Assembly: GCA_037190145.1 (NCBI GenBank)
Contig: JBBCJU010000006.1
Location: 372,001-436,000 of the forward strand
Reading direction: 5' to 3'
Length of the DNA: 64,000 nt
Origin: 55-13 sp037190145
GTDB taxonomy: Bacteria > Armatimonadota > Fimbriimonadia > Fimbriimonadales > Fimbriimonadaceae
Shown: positions 1-8,597 of the stretch, piece by piece
Position numbering within the stretch: position 1 is the first letter of the stretch
How the letters are laid out: each line of letters starts with the position of its first letter
Position numbers and translations under genes: made by a program
The notes under the pieces: model-generated
Told to the model about the DNA's origin: nothing
Databases searched by the model: none
Seen by the model: only the letters and a program-made list of their open reading frames with translations

Positions 1-1062
1 AAAAGTGGTGACAATGATTGGATTATTGCGAAGCGCGTTGGTCTCAAGCCATCTGAACTTCGAACCTTGAATCCAAACGTCAAATGGAGCAACCTCCAAA
101 TTGGCACAACACTTCGACTTCCTGGAACAAAGACGGTTGCGCCTACTGCTCAGCTTGCGGTCAATAAAGAGCCAAACCTCCCGACGATCCGTAGCCGATA
201 TGCAGTTGTAACGGGTGATTCGGTCACTCTGCGACGAGGGCCTAGCGTTCGATTTGATACCGTTACGCGAGTTGATAAGGGTGTTCGAGTTCTTTTACTT
301 GACCGAGAGGGATCTTGGTATAAAGCTCGATTCCCGAAGGGCACGGAAGCCTGGGTGCGAGGAGATTTCCTTGCGCCAACTAAGGCTCCACTAGTCCTAG
401 CCTCAAACTCGCAGAAGAAATCTTCAAAGCCAACCACAGTAGTTGCTAGCAAGACGACCGTTCGGTCTAATAGCAGCGGTGCTCGCCGAAATGAGCGCAA
501 TGTAACGGCTCGCAAGCCAAAAAATAGCGGTAGCCCATTGGTGGTTGCAAGCGGTGGCGGTGCTGGATTGCTAGATAAGGCAAATTCTTATCTCGGCGTT
601 CGATACCGATACGGTGCAGCATCTCGATCGGCAACTGACTGTTCTGGTTTTACAACTCAAGTGTTCCGATCTCAAGGTGTTAAGCTTCCTCGAACTTCGA
701 GAGAGCAATCTACACGCGGTCAGAAAGTGAGCAAAGGCGAGTTGAAGGCCGGCGATCTCGTATTCTTCAACACTCGAGGTTCCCGTATCAGTCACGTTGG
801 TATCTACCAAGGTGGAGGCAAGTTTATTCATGCCAGTAGCGGTAAAGGTCGGGTTATGGTGAGTTCGCTCAACGAAGGCTATTATCAACGCCGGTTTGCA
901 GGGGCTCGACGAGTGATGTCTAGCAAATCTTCAACTACTAAGAAGAAGACTGAGCCAGTAGTCGCTAAGAAGGAAGAGCCCAAGAGTTCAGCAGTAGAAA
1001 AAGCGGCTGAGCCAGTTGAGCCGAAAGCGGTAGCTACGCCGGAAACAAAGAGCGATAACTAA
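1..1062 (+). CDS. LysM-SH3-NlpC/P60 cell-wall hydrolase, 5' end cut by window
   Basis: The frame is open from base 1, so the N-terminus lies outside the window; 353 residues are visible. A LysM-like segment (about residues 1-40, with a LNPNVKW motif) comes first. A bacterial SH3 segment follows (about 60-115, TLRRGPSVRFDTV), then a Lys/Ser-rich linker, then an NlpC/P60 domain (about 182-295). The catalytic Cys is in TDCSGF (near residue 214), the His in SHVGIYQ (near 265), and a third polar residue in FIHASS. The tail is Lys/Glu/Pro-rich. NlpC/P60 enzymes cleave peptide stems of peptidoglycan, so this is probably an exported endopeptidase that binds the wall through LysM and SH3. A strong terminator follows directly. 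Confidence 0.9.
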   Translation, partial: KSGDNDWIIAKRVGLKPSELRTLNPNVKWSNLQIGTTLRLPGTKTVAPTAQLAVNKEPNLPTIRSRYAVVTGDSVTLRRGPSVRFDTVTRVDKGVRVLLLDREGSWYKARFPKGTEAWVRGDFLAPTKAPLVLASNSQKKSSKPTTVVASKTTVRSNSSGARRNERNVTARKPKNSGSPLVVASGGGAGLLDKANSYLGVRYRYGAASRSATDCSGFTTQVFRSQGVKLPRTSREQSTRGQKVSKGELKAGDLVFFNTRGSRISHVGIYQGGGKFIHASSGKGRVMVSSLNEGYYQRRFAGARRVMSSKSSTTKKKTEPVVAKKEEPKSSAVEKAAEPVEPKAVATPETKSDN

Positions 1063-1069
1063 GATAAAG

Positions 1070-1099
1070 GAGCGGGAATACCCGCTCTTTTTTCTTTTA
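1070..1099 (+). terminator. Rho-independent terminator after the NlpC/P60 gene
   Basis: A 7-bp stem GAGCGGG/CCCGCTC with an AATA loop (1070-1087) is followed by a T-rich run (TTTTTTCTTTT). It sits 8 bases after the stop codon. Confidence 0.9.
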
Positions 1100-1165
1100 G
1101 GAAGGTCTATCCTCAGTAGGACCTTGAGAATTTAAGCTCAAATCGGGCATACTCACTGAGCTTTT

Positions 1166-1241
1166 GGCCCGGTCGTCTAGTGGTCAGGATGCCGCCCTTT
1201 CACGGCGGAGATCGCGGGTTCGAGTCCCGTCCGGGCTACCA
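1166..1241 (+). tRNA. tRNA-Glu (anticodon TTC)
   Basis: This is a 76-base cloverleaf with encoded CCA. The acceptor arm GGCCCGG pairs with CCGGGCT (one G-T wobble), then discriminator A and CCA. The anticodon stem CCGCC/GGCGG encloses the loop CTTTCAC with anticodon TTC. The T arm carries GGTTCGAGTCC. It stands alone between the NlpC/P60 terminator and the frameshifted transglutaminase-like gene. Confidence 0.97.
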
Positions 1242-1356
1242 AAATGCAACTATTGCTTGTAATCCAAGCACCCCAGTCATTTAATGACTCTCCTCCATTG
1301 TCTGCCATAAGGACTATGCTGGAACAGCGCTTGCCCTTCTCCAGTTGAAGTTGAAT

Positions 1357-2318
1357 ATGCAAGCCAAGCTCGGGCTCTTTATCCTGCTTGTCCCCACCAT
1401 AGGCTTTACAAAGCCAATTCCTTCTTTCTCAAGTCCGGCTTTTCGTCAACTGGTTGAGGAGTCCTACGGTCATACAGGTCAAAAGGGTTCTTGGCAGTCT
1501 TTTTCTGACCAGATGAATAAGCGCTTGAAGACAGCAACAATCAGACTTGGCCAGATGTTCTTGCAGCTTCTCGAAAAGATTTGACTAAGCAAAAGGGAGA
1601 TAAGACGGGCTCGATTCTATGGATATGCGCCAATCTCCACCAAGCCGTAAAAAAGTCTCTGCCTACATTCACACTCGATCGTGGATTTGAATTCTCTAAT
1701 GCGGCGATTAGAGGCGAGAGACAATGCCTGTTACAGTCAGTTTGGATAGCGAGTCTACTGAGAGAACTGAAAGTGGATGCTGGCATTGCGATGGTTTGGA
1801 AGAATGACAAAGGCCAAGTCTCCAATATGGGGCATGTTTGTGCGGTAGCCGCTTTACCCAATGGTCAAAGAGTGGTTGTTGATTGCAGTGACCCTCAACC
1901 GTTCATAGAACACCGCGGTTTGTTTATGTCGGTTGAAGGAGCGGGGTACCGATTTGTGGAGCCCAGCTATAAGCACGGGATCATGGTATCCGCTAAAGAT
2001 TTGAAGACCGACAAGGTGATTTCTAGTGATCGCCTGAAAACTCTAGATGAGTCCTATGTGCGCTCTCAGTTTAGTTTTTATCGTGGGGAGAGGGCGCCTG
2101 GCGGTTTTATGGGTAAACCACCGACGAAAGCAGGACTGGCGGCTTCAGAGAAGCTCTTTAGATTATCTATGGGACAAAACCCCAATAATCCTCTTTCAAC
2201 GTGGCTGTTGTCACTTACCTTGGGCAAGCAGGGGAAGCTACAAGAAGCGAAAGTCTTCAAAGATCAAGCTCGCAACCTTTATGAGAAGTTCGGATGGATA
2301 CCTCCGTCACTGAAGTAG
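1357..2318 (+). pseudogene. Transglutaminase-like secreted protein, broken by a frameshift near 1519
   Basis: The first part (1357 to a stop at 1584) starts with a signal peptide (MQAKLGLFILLVPTIGF) and runs in one frame to residue 54 or so. The rest continues in the next frame from just after 1518 to 2318. Adding one A to the AA at 1518-1519 joins the halves through NKALEDSNNQTW with no stop. The second part has a transglutaminase-like triad: Cys in GERQCLLQS (near 1725), His in NMGHVCAV (near 1831) and Asp in VVVDCSDP (near 1880). The product would be an exported protein of about 320 residues with papain-like fold; its substrate is unknown. The 3' end overlaps the next gene by about 25 bases. 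A true pseudogene and a sequencing error are both possible. Confidence 0.75.
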
Positions 2319-3373
2319 AGTCTGCCTCTAGCCAGGCGTCGAAGGGCCAACGCTCGGTGGCTTTGGATACGTTTCGCGGGATCACCATCCTTCTGATGTT
2401 GTTTGTGAACAACATCATGGTGGCAAATGTATCTCCAGCAATTGCCCATGGGGAATGGTCCGGGAGCTTGGGGCTTGCTGATTTAGTTTTTCCTTGGTTC
2501 TTAATGGCGGTAGGTATCGCCCTTTCATTCTCGTGGAAGAAGTTTGAATCTAAGGGAAGCTACCGGGCATTTGTAGTGAAGGCGGCTAAGAGAACCCTTG
2601 CTTTGCTTTTGTTAGGAATGCTGGTGGACTCTGCGGTTAATAAGCAGATTACACTAGGGCTTGGTGTTCTTCAGATTATTGGAATTGCCTTCCTGGTCGG
2701 GGCTCTTGCTGTGAAAGCACCTGCTTGGGCAAAGGCAACTCTAGGAATTTGTCTGCTGATCGGCTATGGTCTTTTTCTTCATGCCGGTAGCGACTTTAGC
2801 GCTGAGGCAAATGCTACTCGTTCTATCAATGCGTTTCTAACTCCATTTGGATTGAGAGGACTGATCTCCGCGTTACCAACAGGTGCCGCAGTATTGCTCG
2901 CAGCGGCATTAGGAGACTTATGGATTTCTCATCCTAAGCGACAAGTGGCTTCTGCTGCTGTTTTCGGACTTGTTCTGAGCATCGTCGGGTGGATTTGGTC
3001 TCAATATACACCCGCCCTTAAGCCGATTTGGACTCCAAGCTTTATCTGCCTAACCCTGGGATTGGGGGGCTTGATGCTAGCGCTTTTAACGTTAATGGAT
3101 TCCAACGTGTTTCGGTTGATAACCTCGCCTATCCGAGCGGCCGGTACGAATCCGATTCTGGCTTACGTGGCTCCGATTGCGGTGAAGGTCATGATTCTTC
3201 AAGTATGGAGATTGCCGGGTACATCGGACTCTATTGAGAAGTCAGGACTTGCCGCTCTGTCCACTCGTTATGGGATGCAAGCAGGGCCATGGGTTTACAC
3301 CGGAGTATTGATTCTTGTTTGGTGGCTGGTGCTGATCTTCTTAGACTACAAGAAGATCATTCTGAAGGTTTAG
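2294..3373 (+). CDS. DUF5009/YeiB-like multipass membrane acyltransferase
   Basis: This 359-residue protein has about ten hydrophobic segments. The N-terminal block SVALDTFRGITILLMLFVNN matches the opening of the DUF5009 / heparan-alpha-glucosaminide N-acetyltransferase-like family (COG4299), where an Arg-Gly pair precedes helix 1. Family members move acyl groups across the membrane onto sugars; the substrate cannot be told here. The chosen start overlaps the end of the frameshifted gene by 25 bases, which suggests co-transcription. It converges on the Nif3 gene with a 4-base overlap of the two stop regions. Confidence 0.75.
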   Translation: MDTSVTEVESASSQASKGQRSVALDTFRGITILLMLFVNNIMVANVSPAIAHGEWSGSLGLADLVFPWFLMAVGIALSFSWKKFESKGSYRAFVVKAAKRTLALLLLGMLVDSAVNKQITLGLGVLQIIGIAFLVGALAVKAPAWAKATLGICLLIGYGLFLHAGSDFSAEANATRSINAFLTPFGLRGLISALPTGAAVLLAAALGDLWISHPKRQVASAAVFGLVLSIVGWIWSQYTPALKPIWTPSFICLTLGLGGLMLALLTLMDSNVFRLITSPIRAAGTNPILAYVAPIAVKVMILQVWRLPGTSDSIEKSGLAALSTRYGMQAGPWVYTGVLILVWWLVLIFLDYKKIILKV

Positions 3374-4470
3374 AGAGGTCGTCCGGCCAGTCCTGGTTCT
3401 GGCTCATAAAGGAGCCAATTCACATCGGGAATCAGCCTGGCCATTTGGTCTCTTAGTTCAATGCAGCCTGGCTGTTCTGTAGCGTAATGTCCCGCAGCCA
3501 TGATCGTCATACCGGATTCGGAAGCCTCTAGGGCAACATGTTGCCTTACCTCACCCGTAATCAAAATGTCTGCTCCAGCTGATTGGGCTGCTCTCCACTC
3601 ACTTTCTGCGGCTCCGCCTACGACTGCTATTTTCCGGATGAGGGTAGAAGGATTTCCCCAGGCCAATGCCTTTGTTCCCAAAGCATTTTCGACTCGCCCG
3701 ACGAACTCAGAAAGGGGTAGAGCATCAGGAAGTTTGCCAATTCGGCCCGCCGATTGACCTGCACCTTTAATGAGTGGGTAAAAATCGAAAGCGGGTTCCT
3801 CATATGGGTGAGCGCTGATTAGGGCCTTGCGAACAGCTTTGACGAGATGAGCAGGGCAGACCATTTCGATTCGCAACTCCTTAACCGACGAACGTTGTCC
3901 CGCTGCACCGGTATAGGGAGAGGCCAGTTCACTTGCCTCATAAGTGCCGAAGCCCTCAGTTTGGAAGGCACAGCGCCGGTATTCGCAAATCTCGCCCGCT
4001 CCCGCAGTTGAGCAAGCGTCAACAACAGCTTCTACCGCTTCCTCAGGCACGAACACAACTAACTTAAAAGTATCTTCGCCCGCCGACATCCCAAACTCTT
4101 TGATATCTTGCAACCAAAGCCGTTGGGCCATTGCATCATTGATGCCGCCTTTTGCAGCGTCCCAGTTTGTGTGAGCGGCGATGTGACCAATATCACTTTT
4201 GATCAGCTTCTGGATGGCTTTACCCTCATAGCTCTCATTGGTCACCTTATTGAGAGGTTCAAAAATGAGGGGATGATGCGTAAGCAGCAGTTGGCCTTGT
4301 TGATTAACAGTGTGCTCGATCGCGGCCAGCGAACGGTCCAATGCAACCACAGCGGTTTGAACTTCCTGACTTCTGGAGCCAACTTGGAGTCCAATCTTGT
4401 CCCAGACAAAGGCAAATCGCGATGGGGCGATCTGTTCTAAGGCATCAAGAATGGTTTGAATGGAAGCCAT
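3370..4470 (-). CDS. Nif3-like dinuclear metal centre protein
   Basis: At 366 residues this is the long YqfO-type Nif3 protein, with a CutA/PII-like insert between two Nif3 halves. Metal-binding signatures are visible: LLTHHPLIF (near residue 60), HTNWDAAKGG (near 100) and GHYATEQPG near the C-terminus. The family is often labelled GTP cyclohydrolase 1 type 2, but its role is not settled. The start is an ATG at 4470. It runs opposite to the upstream acyltransferase gene. Confidence 0.92.
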   Translation of the reverse strand: MASIQTILDALEQIAPSRFAFVWDKIGLQVGSRSQEVQTAVVALDRSLAAIEHTVNQQGQLLLTHHPLIFEPLNKVTNESYEGKAIQKLIKSDIGHIAAHTNWDAAKGGINDAMAQRLWLQDIKEFGMSAGEDTFKLVVFVPEEAVEAVVDACSTAGAGEICEYRRCAFQTEGFGTYEASELASPYTGAAGQRSSVKELRIEMVCPAHLVKAVRKALISAHPYEEPAFDFYPLIKGAGQSAGRIGKLPDALPLSEFVGRVENALGTKALAWGNPSTLIRKIAVVGGAAESEWRAAQSAGADILITGEVRQHVALEASESGMTIMAAGHYATEQPGCIELRDQMARLIPDVNWLLYEPEPGLAGRPL

Positions 4471-4512
4471 TTACGAATTCTGGCAGGCCGGAGCTTGAAT
4501 TTGGATTGTCTG

Positions 4513-4545
4513 AAAAAGCGAGGGCTGGGGTTTTAAGCCCCAGCC
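4513..4545 (-). terminator. Terminator overlapping the stop codon of the small gene
   Basis: On the minus strand an 8-bp stem GGCTGGGG/CCCCAGCC (4545-4523) is followed by CTCGCTTTTTC. The TAA stop of the upstream small gene (4535-4533) lies inside the 7-base loop. Confidence 0.8.
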
Positions 4546-4751
4546 TTGTCAAGCTCTCGCGTTGTGTAACTGATCGGATCGTATGAATGATTGCTTTGAG
4601 GTACCCCTCGAGAACAAAATTCCGCCAGTTTTCGCAACGCCCGTTCGGATGTGCCATCTAGTCCCTGCGGGCTTGTTAAACACAATCCCAACAGAGCATA
4701 GGCTTCCTCTTCGGTGAGCATTAATCCCGCTGGCAATGTACCAGTTGGCAT
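4533..4751 (-). CDS. Small protein of unknown function (72 aa)
   Basis: This is a 72-residue soluble protein starting MPTGTLPAGLMLTEEEAYAL. The start is fixed by a strong Shine-Dalgarno site (AAAGGAGG) on the minus strand about 6 bases before the ATG at 4751; a longer in-frame ORF upstream has no such site. An acidic helix (LTEEEAYALLGLCL) and a basic helix (SERALRKLAEFC) can be seen. I do not recognise a family. It ends in its own terminator, so it is a single-gene unit, divergent from the DUF1385 gene. Confidence 0.7.
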   Translation of the reverse strand: MPTGTLPAGLMLTEEEAYALLGLCLTSPQGLDGTSERALRKLAEFCSRGVPQSNHSYDPISYTTRELDKAGA

Positions 4752-4921
4752 ATGGCCCCTCCTTTTTATCAGAAGCTCACTCACTATGACGTGTTCTAAG
4801 CAACTTTTGATCCCACAAATATGAAGTTTTTTAAAACTACTTGCACTTTGGTCAAAATGCTGGGAACTAGCTAATGAGAAGGTGATCTGAAATATCGGTA
4901 TATCGCCGGTATACTCGGCTA

Positions 4922-5935
4922 ATGCCCAAGGGCGAATATCTCCAGTACGGAGGCCAAGCAATCATCGAAGGCGTGATGATGCGGTCTCCTAACTATTTCT
5001 CCGTCGCATGCCGAGCCCCTAATGGGGAGATTGTTCAGCAGACGGAACATCTAGAGAAGACCTGGATAGGTCGCCAAAAGTGGCTTAAACTCCCTTTTCT
5101 CCGCGGGACGCTGGGGATTCTAGATGCGATGGCGCTAGGTATCCGTGCGATGAGGTTTGCAACCAAAGTCCACATGGATCCGGCTTATGCCAAAGAAGGA
5201 GAGCCTGTGGAGGTTCTAACCAAGTCTGGAAAGCGTATTCAAGATGTGGCGGTCGCCGGAACGATGGTGATTTCGCTTGGTTTAGCTTGGTTCCTTTTTA
5301 ATATGTTGCCCAACATTCTAGCTGAGCAATTGCGCTTTGCCGGAGTGAAAAGTGGGTACTTGATCAACATTGCAACTGAGACGATTAAGGGCATCTTTAT
5401 CTTCGGTTACATCCTGTTGATTAGTCGGTACAAACCTATTCAAGAAGTCTTTGAGTATCACGGAGCCGAGCACAAAGCCATCAACACGTTGGAGGCGGGT
5501 GAGGAACTGACGATTGACAACTGTCAACGGCAAACTCGATTGCATCCTCGATGCGGCACAAGTTTTATTGTTATCGTCTTCATTATCGGCTTTATCATCT
5601 CCGCCTTAACTCCCCGATATCTGGTGACTGGTGGGCAAGGAAACATCCTCATTGACCTTTTGGCTAGACAGGCAGTTGAATTGGTCATTCTTACTCCCAT
5701 CATCGCTGGGATCTCTTATGAGTTGATCCGATTGGCAGGGAAGTTCCGAAATGCGACGCTGGTAAACATCTTCTTCAAGCCGGGTTTGATGACTCAACTT
5801 ATTACAACGAGGGAACCTAACGAAGGTCAAGTTGAAGTGGCGTTAGCAGCACTCAAGGCAGTTGTGGCGGCTGAGGAAGGTTCCAGAAATGAGGAGCCTT
5901 CAGCTTTAGATGAAGCTGCAGCAGTTATCAGTTAG
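4922..5935 (+). CDS. DUF1385 membrane protein (YqhQ-like)
   Basis: The 337-residue protein begins MPKGEYLQYGGQAIIEGVMM, a hallmark of the DUF1385 family. Further conserved blocks are FEYHGAEHKAINTLE (near residue 180) and LHPRCGTSFIVIV (near 208). There are about four membrane segments. The family is of unknown function and is related to B. subtilis YqhQ. The C-terminal 40 residues are Ala/Glu-rich and look unstructured. The start ATG has no obvious Shine-Dalgarno site. Confidence 0.9.
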   Translation: MPKGEYLQYGGQAIIEGVMMRSPNYFSVACRAPNGEIVQQTEHLEKTWIGRQKWLKLPFLRGTLGILDAMALGIRAMRFATKVHMDPAYAKEGEPVEVLTKSGKRIQDVAVAGTMVISLGLAWFLFNMLPNILAEQLRFAGVKSGYLINIATETIKGIFIFGYILLISRYKPIQEVFEYHGAEHKAINTLEAGEELTIDNCQRQTRLHPRCGTSFIVIVFIIGFIISALTPRYLVTGGQGNILIDLLARQAVELVILTPIIAGISYELIRLAGKFRNATLVNIFFKPGLMTQLITTREPNEGQVEVALAALKAVVAAEEGSRNEEPSALDEAAAVIS

Positions 5936-6036
5936 GGCGCAACTGAGCACTTAACCTGCGTGTAAGACATCTGGATATCGGAAGAGTGAAGGTCGTTTGT
6001 ATGGCCCTTAACCCTTCGTTGGTTGTCAATCGTTGG

Positions 6037-8022
6037 TTAGTCGCTTGAAGGTGGTATGTCGGAGAACTTCACCGAGTTTGGCTGTCTTTTAAGTTGAAAG
6101 TCAGCCAGTATCTCTGATTTGATCACGCCTTCGGTAGGCTGGAACTCAACGATAACCGTTCTCCGATAGGCAATTTCGAAAGAACGATTTCTAAACTGTG
6201 ATAGCGCACTTTCTCCTTCGATTTTGGCACTTTCAAAAGCCTTCCAGAATTCCGAGACCGGCACAAAGCTTGTCGGATAAGTTGAGAAGTATGAACCATC
6301 TCCTTGGAGCGATTTGATCAGAGGCTCCTCTCCTACACGGACTCGCAGCGGTTGGGTGGCGTGTACGGCGGGCCAGCTTTCGCTTCCATTCAAAAGGACA
6401 TCTCGCCTTGTGCCTCCGGATTCACTGATGTAGGCACAAGGCAAAATCGGATCACTTGTCCAGGCTAAGACTAGCGCGGAAGCAATAGGGCGCTTTGCAA
6501 TAATATCTAGGCTCCTTCTTTCGACTAATTGCTTCCACTCAACATCGCTCAAACTGCCGAGAATCTTCTGAACCCAGGTTGATGTATACAGCATTTGCCG
6601 TGGTTTACCGCTTGTATGTGAGAGCAAGTTTAGCATTGGCTCATAGAGCGGAGAAGTCGTTCCATTCGCGGAGTCAAACGAGAAGACAGATTGACTTCGT
6701 ACATCAAACTCTTTCCCCGAAATCGACTTTTGAATGGCACTACGGATAGCAGATCGAGGTAAGCGGATCCTGTCTGCTTCCAGAAAGCATGAAGGGCGAA
6801 CAATGATTGCCTCCTTCCCAATGATCATTTCATGGTCTCGCATCAGGTTGGAAACAAAGCCTGAAAGTGATAAAGTCCCTTCCTTTACCAATTGCGATGT
6901 CCTCGGTCCAATCTCATCCGATAGACAAGCGATGACCGGCTTGCCTAAATGCGTTGAGAGTTTTTTTAGCGAGTCAGAAACTGCGAATTGTAGCAGATCA
7001 AACTTTGTGGTGGCATCTCTAACACTGAATAGTGCAGCGGCAGACGATTGGTTAGGCTTCTTTATCAGTTCCTCATATTTTTGAGAATGGGAAGATAAAT
7101 GAACTTCAGCTCCTGACAGATTTATGTCATCCAGTCGACCGCTCGATTCCAGTCGGAGGGGAATAGCTATTGAGTCGACCGCCTTCAGTACACCGCTTTT
7201 GGTGAACGTTGCAAGGCTGCATCGAATCTCATTTCTTACCCAACGGAAAGTTACGATGACGCGGTTAATTCGTTGTTCCGGCCCTAATGTGGCTAGGGTG
7301 TTTCGAACAAAGAAATCCTTGGCCAGTTCCGGATCTAGATCCTGACTCGCAATTCCGTATAACGCAGTTTCAGCAGCTACATATCGTTCGGTTAATGTTC
7401 CCACCAAATCGGGCAGTTTTCTTTGAGCAACTGTTGGATGATCTGAGAAAACAATGGGTGTGTTAAAGGGGAGAGTCACAAACCATGCAGGGTCCACCGA
7501 CTTGATGAAGCCAAGCAAAAGTTCCCGGGCGAGATTGCTTGTCCGAAACGTAATAATATCGTTCCGTACTTCCTGTGTATTCGCTCTTCGATGTATATAT
7601 TCGTCGATCAATTTCCAAATGCGACTTGCAAGGTTATAGGGAGTATCGGTTAGGAGACCTGAATCAGGAAGTTGATCAATACTGGTCCGAATTGCTTCGG
7701 TTCTCATCGCAAAATCACTGTCTCTAAGGCGATTGTTCAAGTAGGTGGGTCGAACAAGGACAAGTGAATCCCCTTCCTGCTTCCATTCTGTATGAGTTGC
7801 CAAAGCAATACTATCCAGAAGAACCTTTGAATCTATTCGCTCTGCGTTAATCACTATTGGGAGTGATCCGAGTGAGTCAGCAACCCTCAAGTTTCGGTTT
7901 GTACGCGTTGCGACCTGCTCAGCTACCGTTCGGATCTCCAAGGCCGGGATATGAACGGTTTTCAACTCACTGCCTTGCAGTACGTTGGCGGTCAATGTAA
8001 ATGCAAGTAACCCGGCTACCAT
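6037..8022 (-). CDS. Secreted protein with STN/secretin-like N-terminal segment, unknown function
   Basis: The 661-residue product starts with a signal peptide (MVAGLLAFTLTANVLQGSEL). It is followed by about 75 residues patterned like an STN or short secretin N-domain: VHIPALEIRTVAEQVATRTN, later SLPIVINAERIDSKVLLDSI and TEWKQEGDSLVLV. A second, weaker copy of that pattern may lie near residues 340-410 (QFAVSDSLKKLSTHLGKPV). No secretin beta domain or TonB-receptor barrel follows, so it is not a classical pore. The remainder is not recognised. It is a single gene with about 265 bases of empty sequence upstream. Confidence 0.75.
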   Translation of the reverse strand: MVAGLLAFTLTANVLQGSELKTVHIPALEIRTVAEQVATRTNRNLRVADSLGSLPIVINAERIDSKVLLDSIALATHTEWKQEGDSLVLVRPTYLNNRLRDSDFAMRTEAIRTSIDQLPDSGLLTDTPYNLASRIWKLIDEYIHRRANTQEVRNDIITFRTSNLARELLLGFIKSVDPAWFVTLPFNTPIVFSDHPTVAQRKLPDLVGTLTERYVAAETALYGIASQDLDPELAKDFFVRNTLATLGPEQRINRVIVTFRWVRNEIRCSLATFTKSGVLKAVDSIAIPLRLESSGRLDDINLSGAEVHLSSHSQKYEELIKKPNQSSAAALFSVRDATTKFDLLQFAVSDSLKKLSTHLGKPVIACLSDEIGPRTSQLVKEGTLSLSGFVSNLMRDHEMIIGKEAIIVRPSCFLEADRIRLPRSAIRSAIQKSISGKEFDVRSQSVFSFDSANGTTSPLYEPMLNLLSHTSGKPRQMLYTSTWVQKILGSLSDVEWKQLVERRSLDIIAKRPIASALVLAWTSDPILPCAYISESGGTRRDVLLNGSESWPAVHATQPLRVRVGEEPLIKSLQGDGSYFSTYPTSFVPVSEFWKAFESAKIEGESALSQFRNRSFEIAYRRTVIVEFQPTEGVIKSEILADFQLKRQPNSVKFSDIPPSSD

Positions 8023-8043
8023 AAACTCATCCTACGTGCGGTT

Positions 8044-8074
8044 GCTATACAGTATTCAATCAAAATACTATAGC
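8044..8074. repeat. Imperfect inverted repeat upstream of the STN-like gene
   Basis: GCTATACAGTATT and AATACTATAGC form an 11-bp dyad with a 2-base bulge around a short centre. It lies 22-52 bases upstream of the minus-strand ATG at 8022. It could be an operator or a leader hairpin; the sequence alone does not decide. The rest of 8075-8288 shows nothing I can assign. Confidence 0.4.
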
Positions 8075-8288
8075 TTTTATGTGGTCATAGCAAACATTGC
8101 TAAACGATTTGAAACCACATCATTTATGAAGTGCTCTGGGGCTCTATGGTTTTCTGACGCTACTGAGCGATGGTGTATTTCACGTTTGCCCTAACGGCTT
8201 TCTTTGAAAGAAACCGAAGACATGTAAACGGCAAACTGTTCAGATATGTCCAGACACGTGGTGGGATAGAGCAACCCAAGAAGCTAAT

Positions 8289-8597
8289 CTAAGCTCCTTT
8301 TATGAACCAGATAGTGAAGATGCCGACATAAGCAAAACTACCTGCGATGCAGGCCTTTCGGACAAACTCGCGATTCTGTTTGCCATACCAGATGAGCCCA
8401 ACTGCGGCTGCCACTAAAGTGGCCCCTTTTACCAGGACGAACAGCCACTCGCTTTGCTCAATGATGGGCTTCATGAGCGGGTTAAGTTCTTGAATTCGAC
8501 CCTGCGCATGCAATACCGCTGTTGTGATTAAATCCAGCAAACCGATGCCCAAAAGAAGATAGATGGCTCGGGAAGGTACCGCACGAAGAATCTTCAT
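8289..8597 (-). CDS. DUF5658-like small membrane protein
   Basis: This 102-residue protein has three hydrophobic segments (AIYLLLGIGLLDLITTAV, LFVLVKGATLVAAAVGLIW, IAGSFAYVGIFTIWF). The pattern LLDLITTAVLH...ELNPLM resembles DUF5658 proteins, whose first helix is followed by a xxNPL motif. The ATG at 8597 was preferred to an upstream ATG because it follows GGAG and starts directly at the hydrophobic N-terminus. The preceding dacB frame runs 116 bases into it, which may reflect a frameshift in dacB. Confidence 0.75.
   Translation of the reverse strand: MKILRAVPSRAIYLLLGIGLLDLITTAVLHAQGRIQELNPLMKPIIEQSEWLFVLVKGATLVAAAVGLIWYGKQNREFVRKACIAGSFAYVGIFTIWFIKGA

Noticed and set aside
4752..4961. N-terminal extension of the small gene at 4533-4751
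   Set aside because: The strong Shine-Dalgarno site lies inside it, directly before the ATG at 4751.
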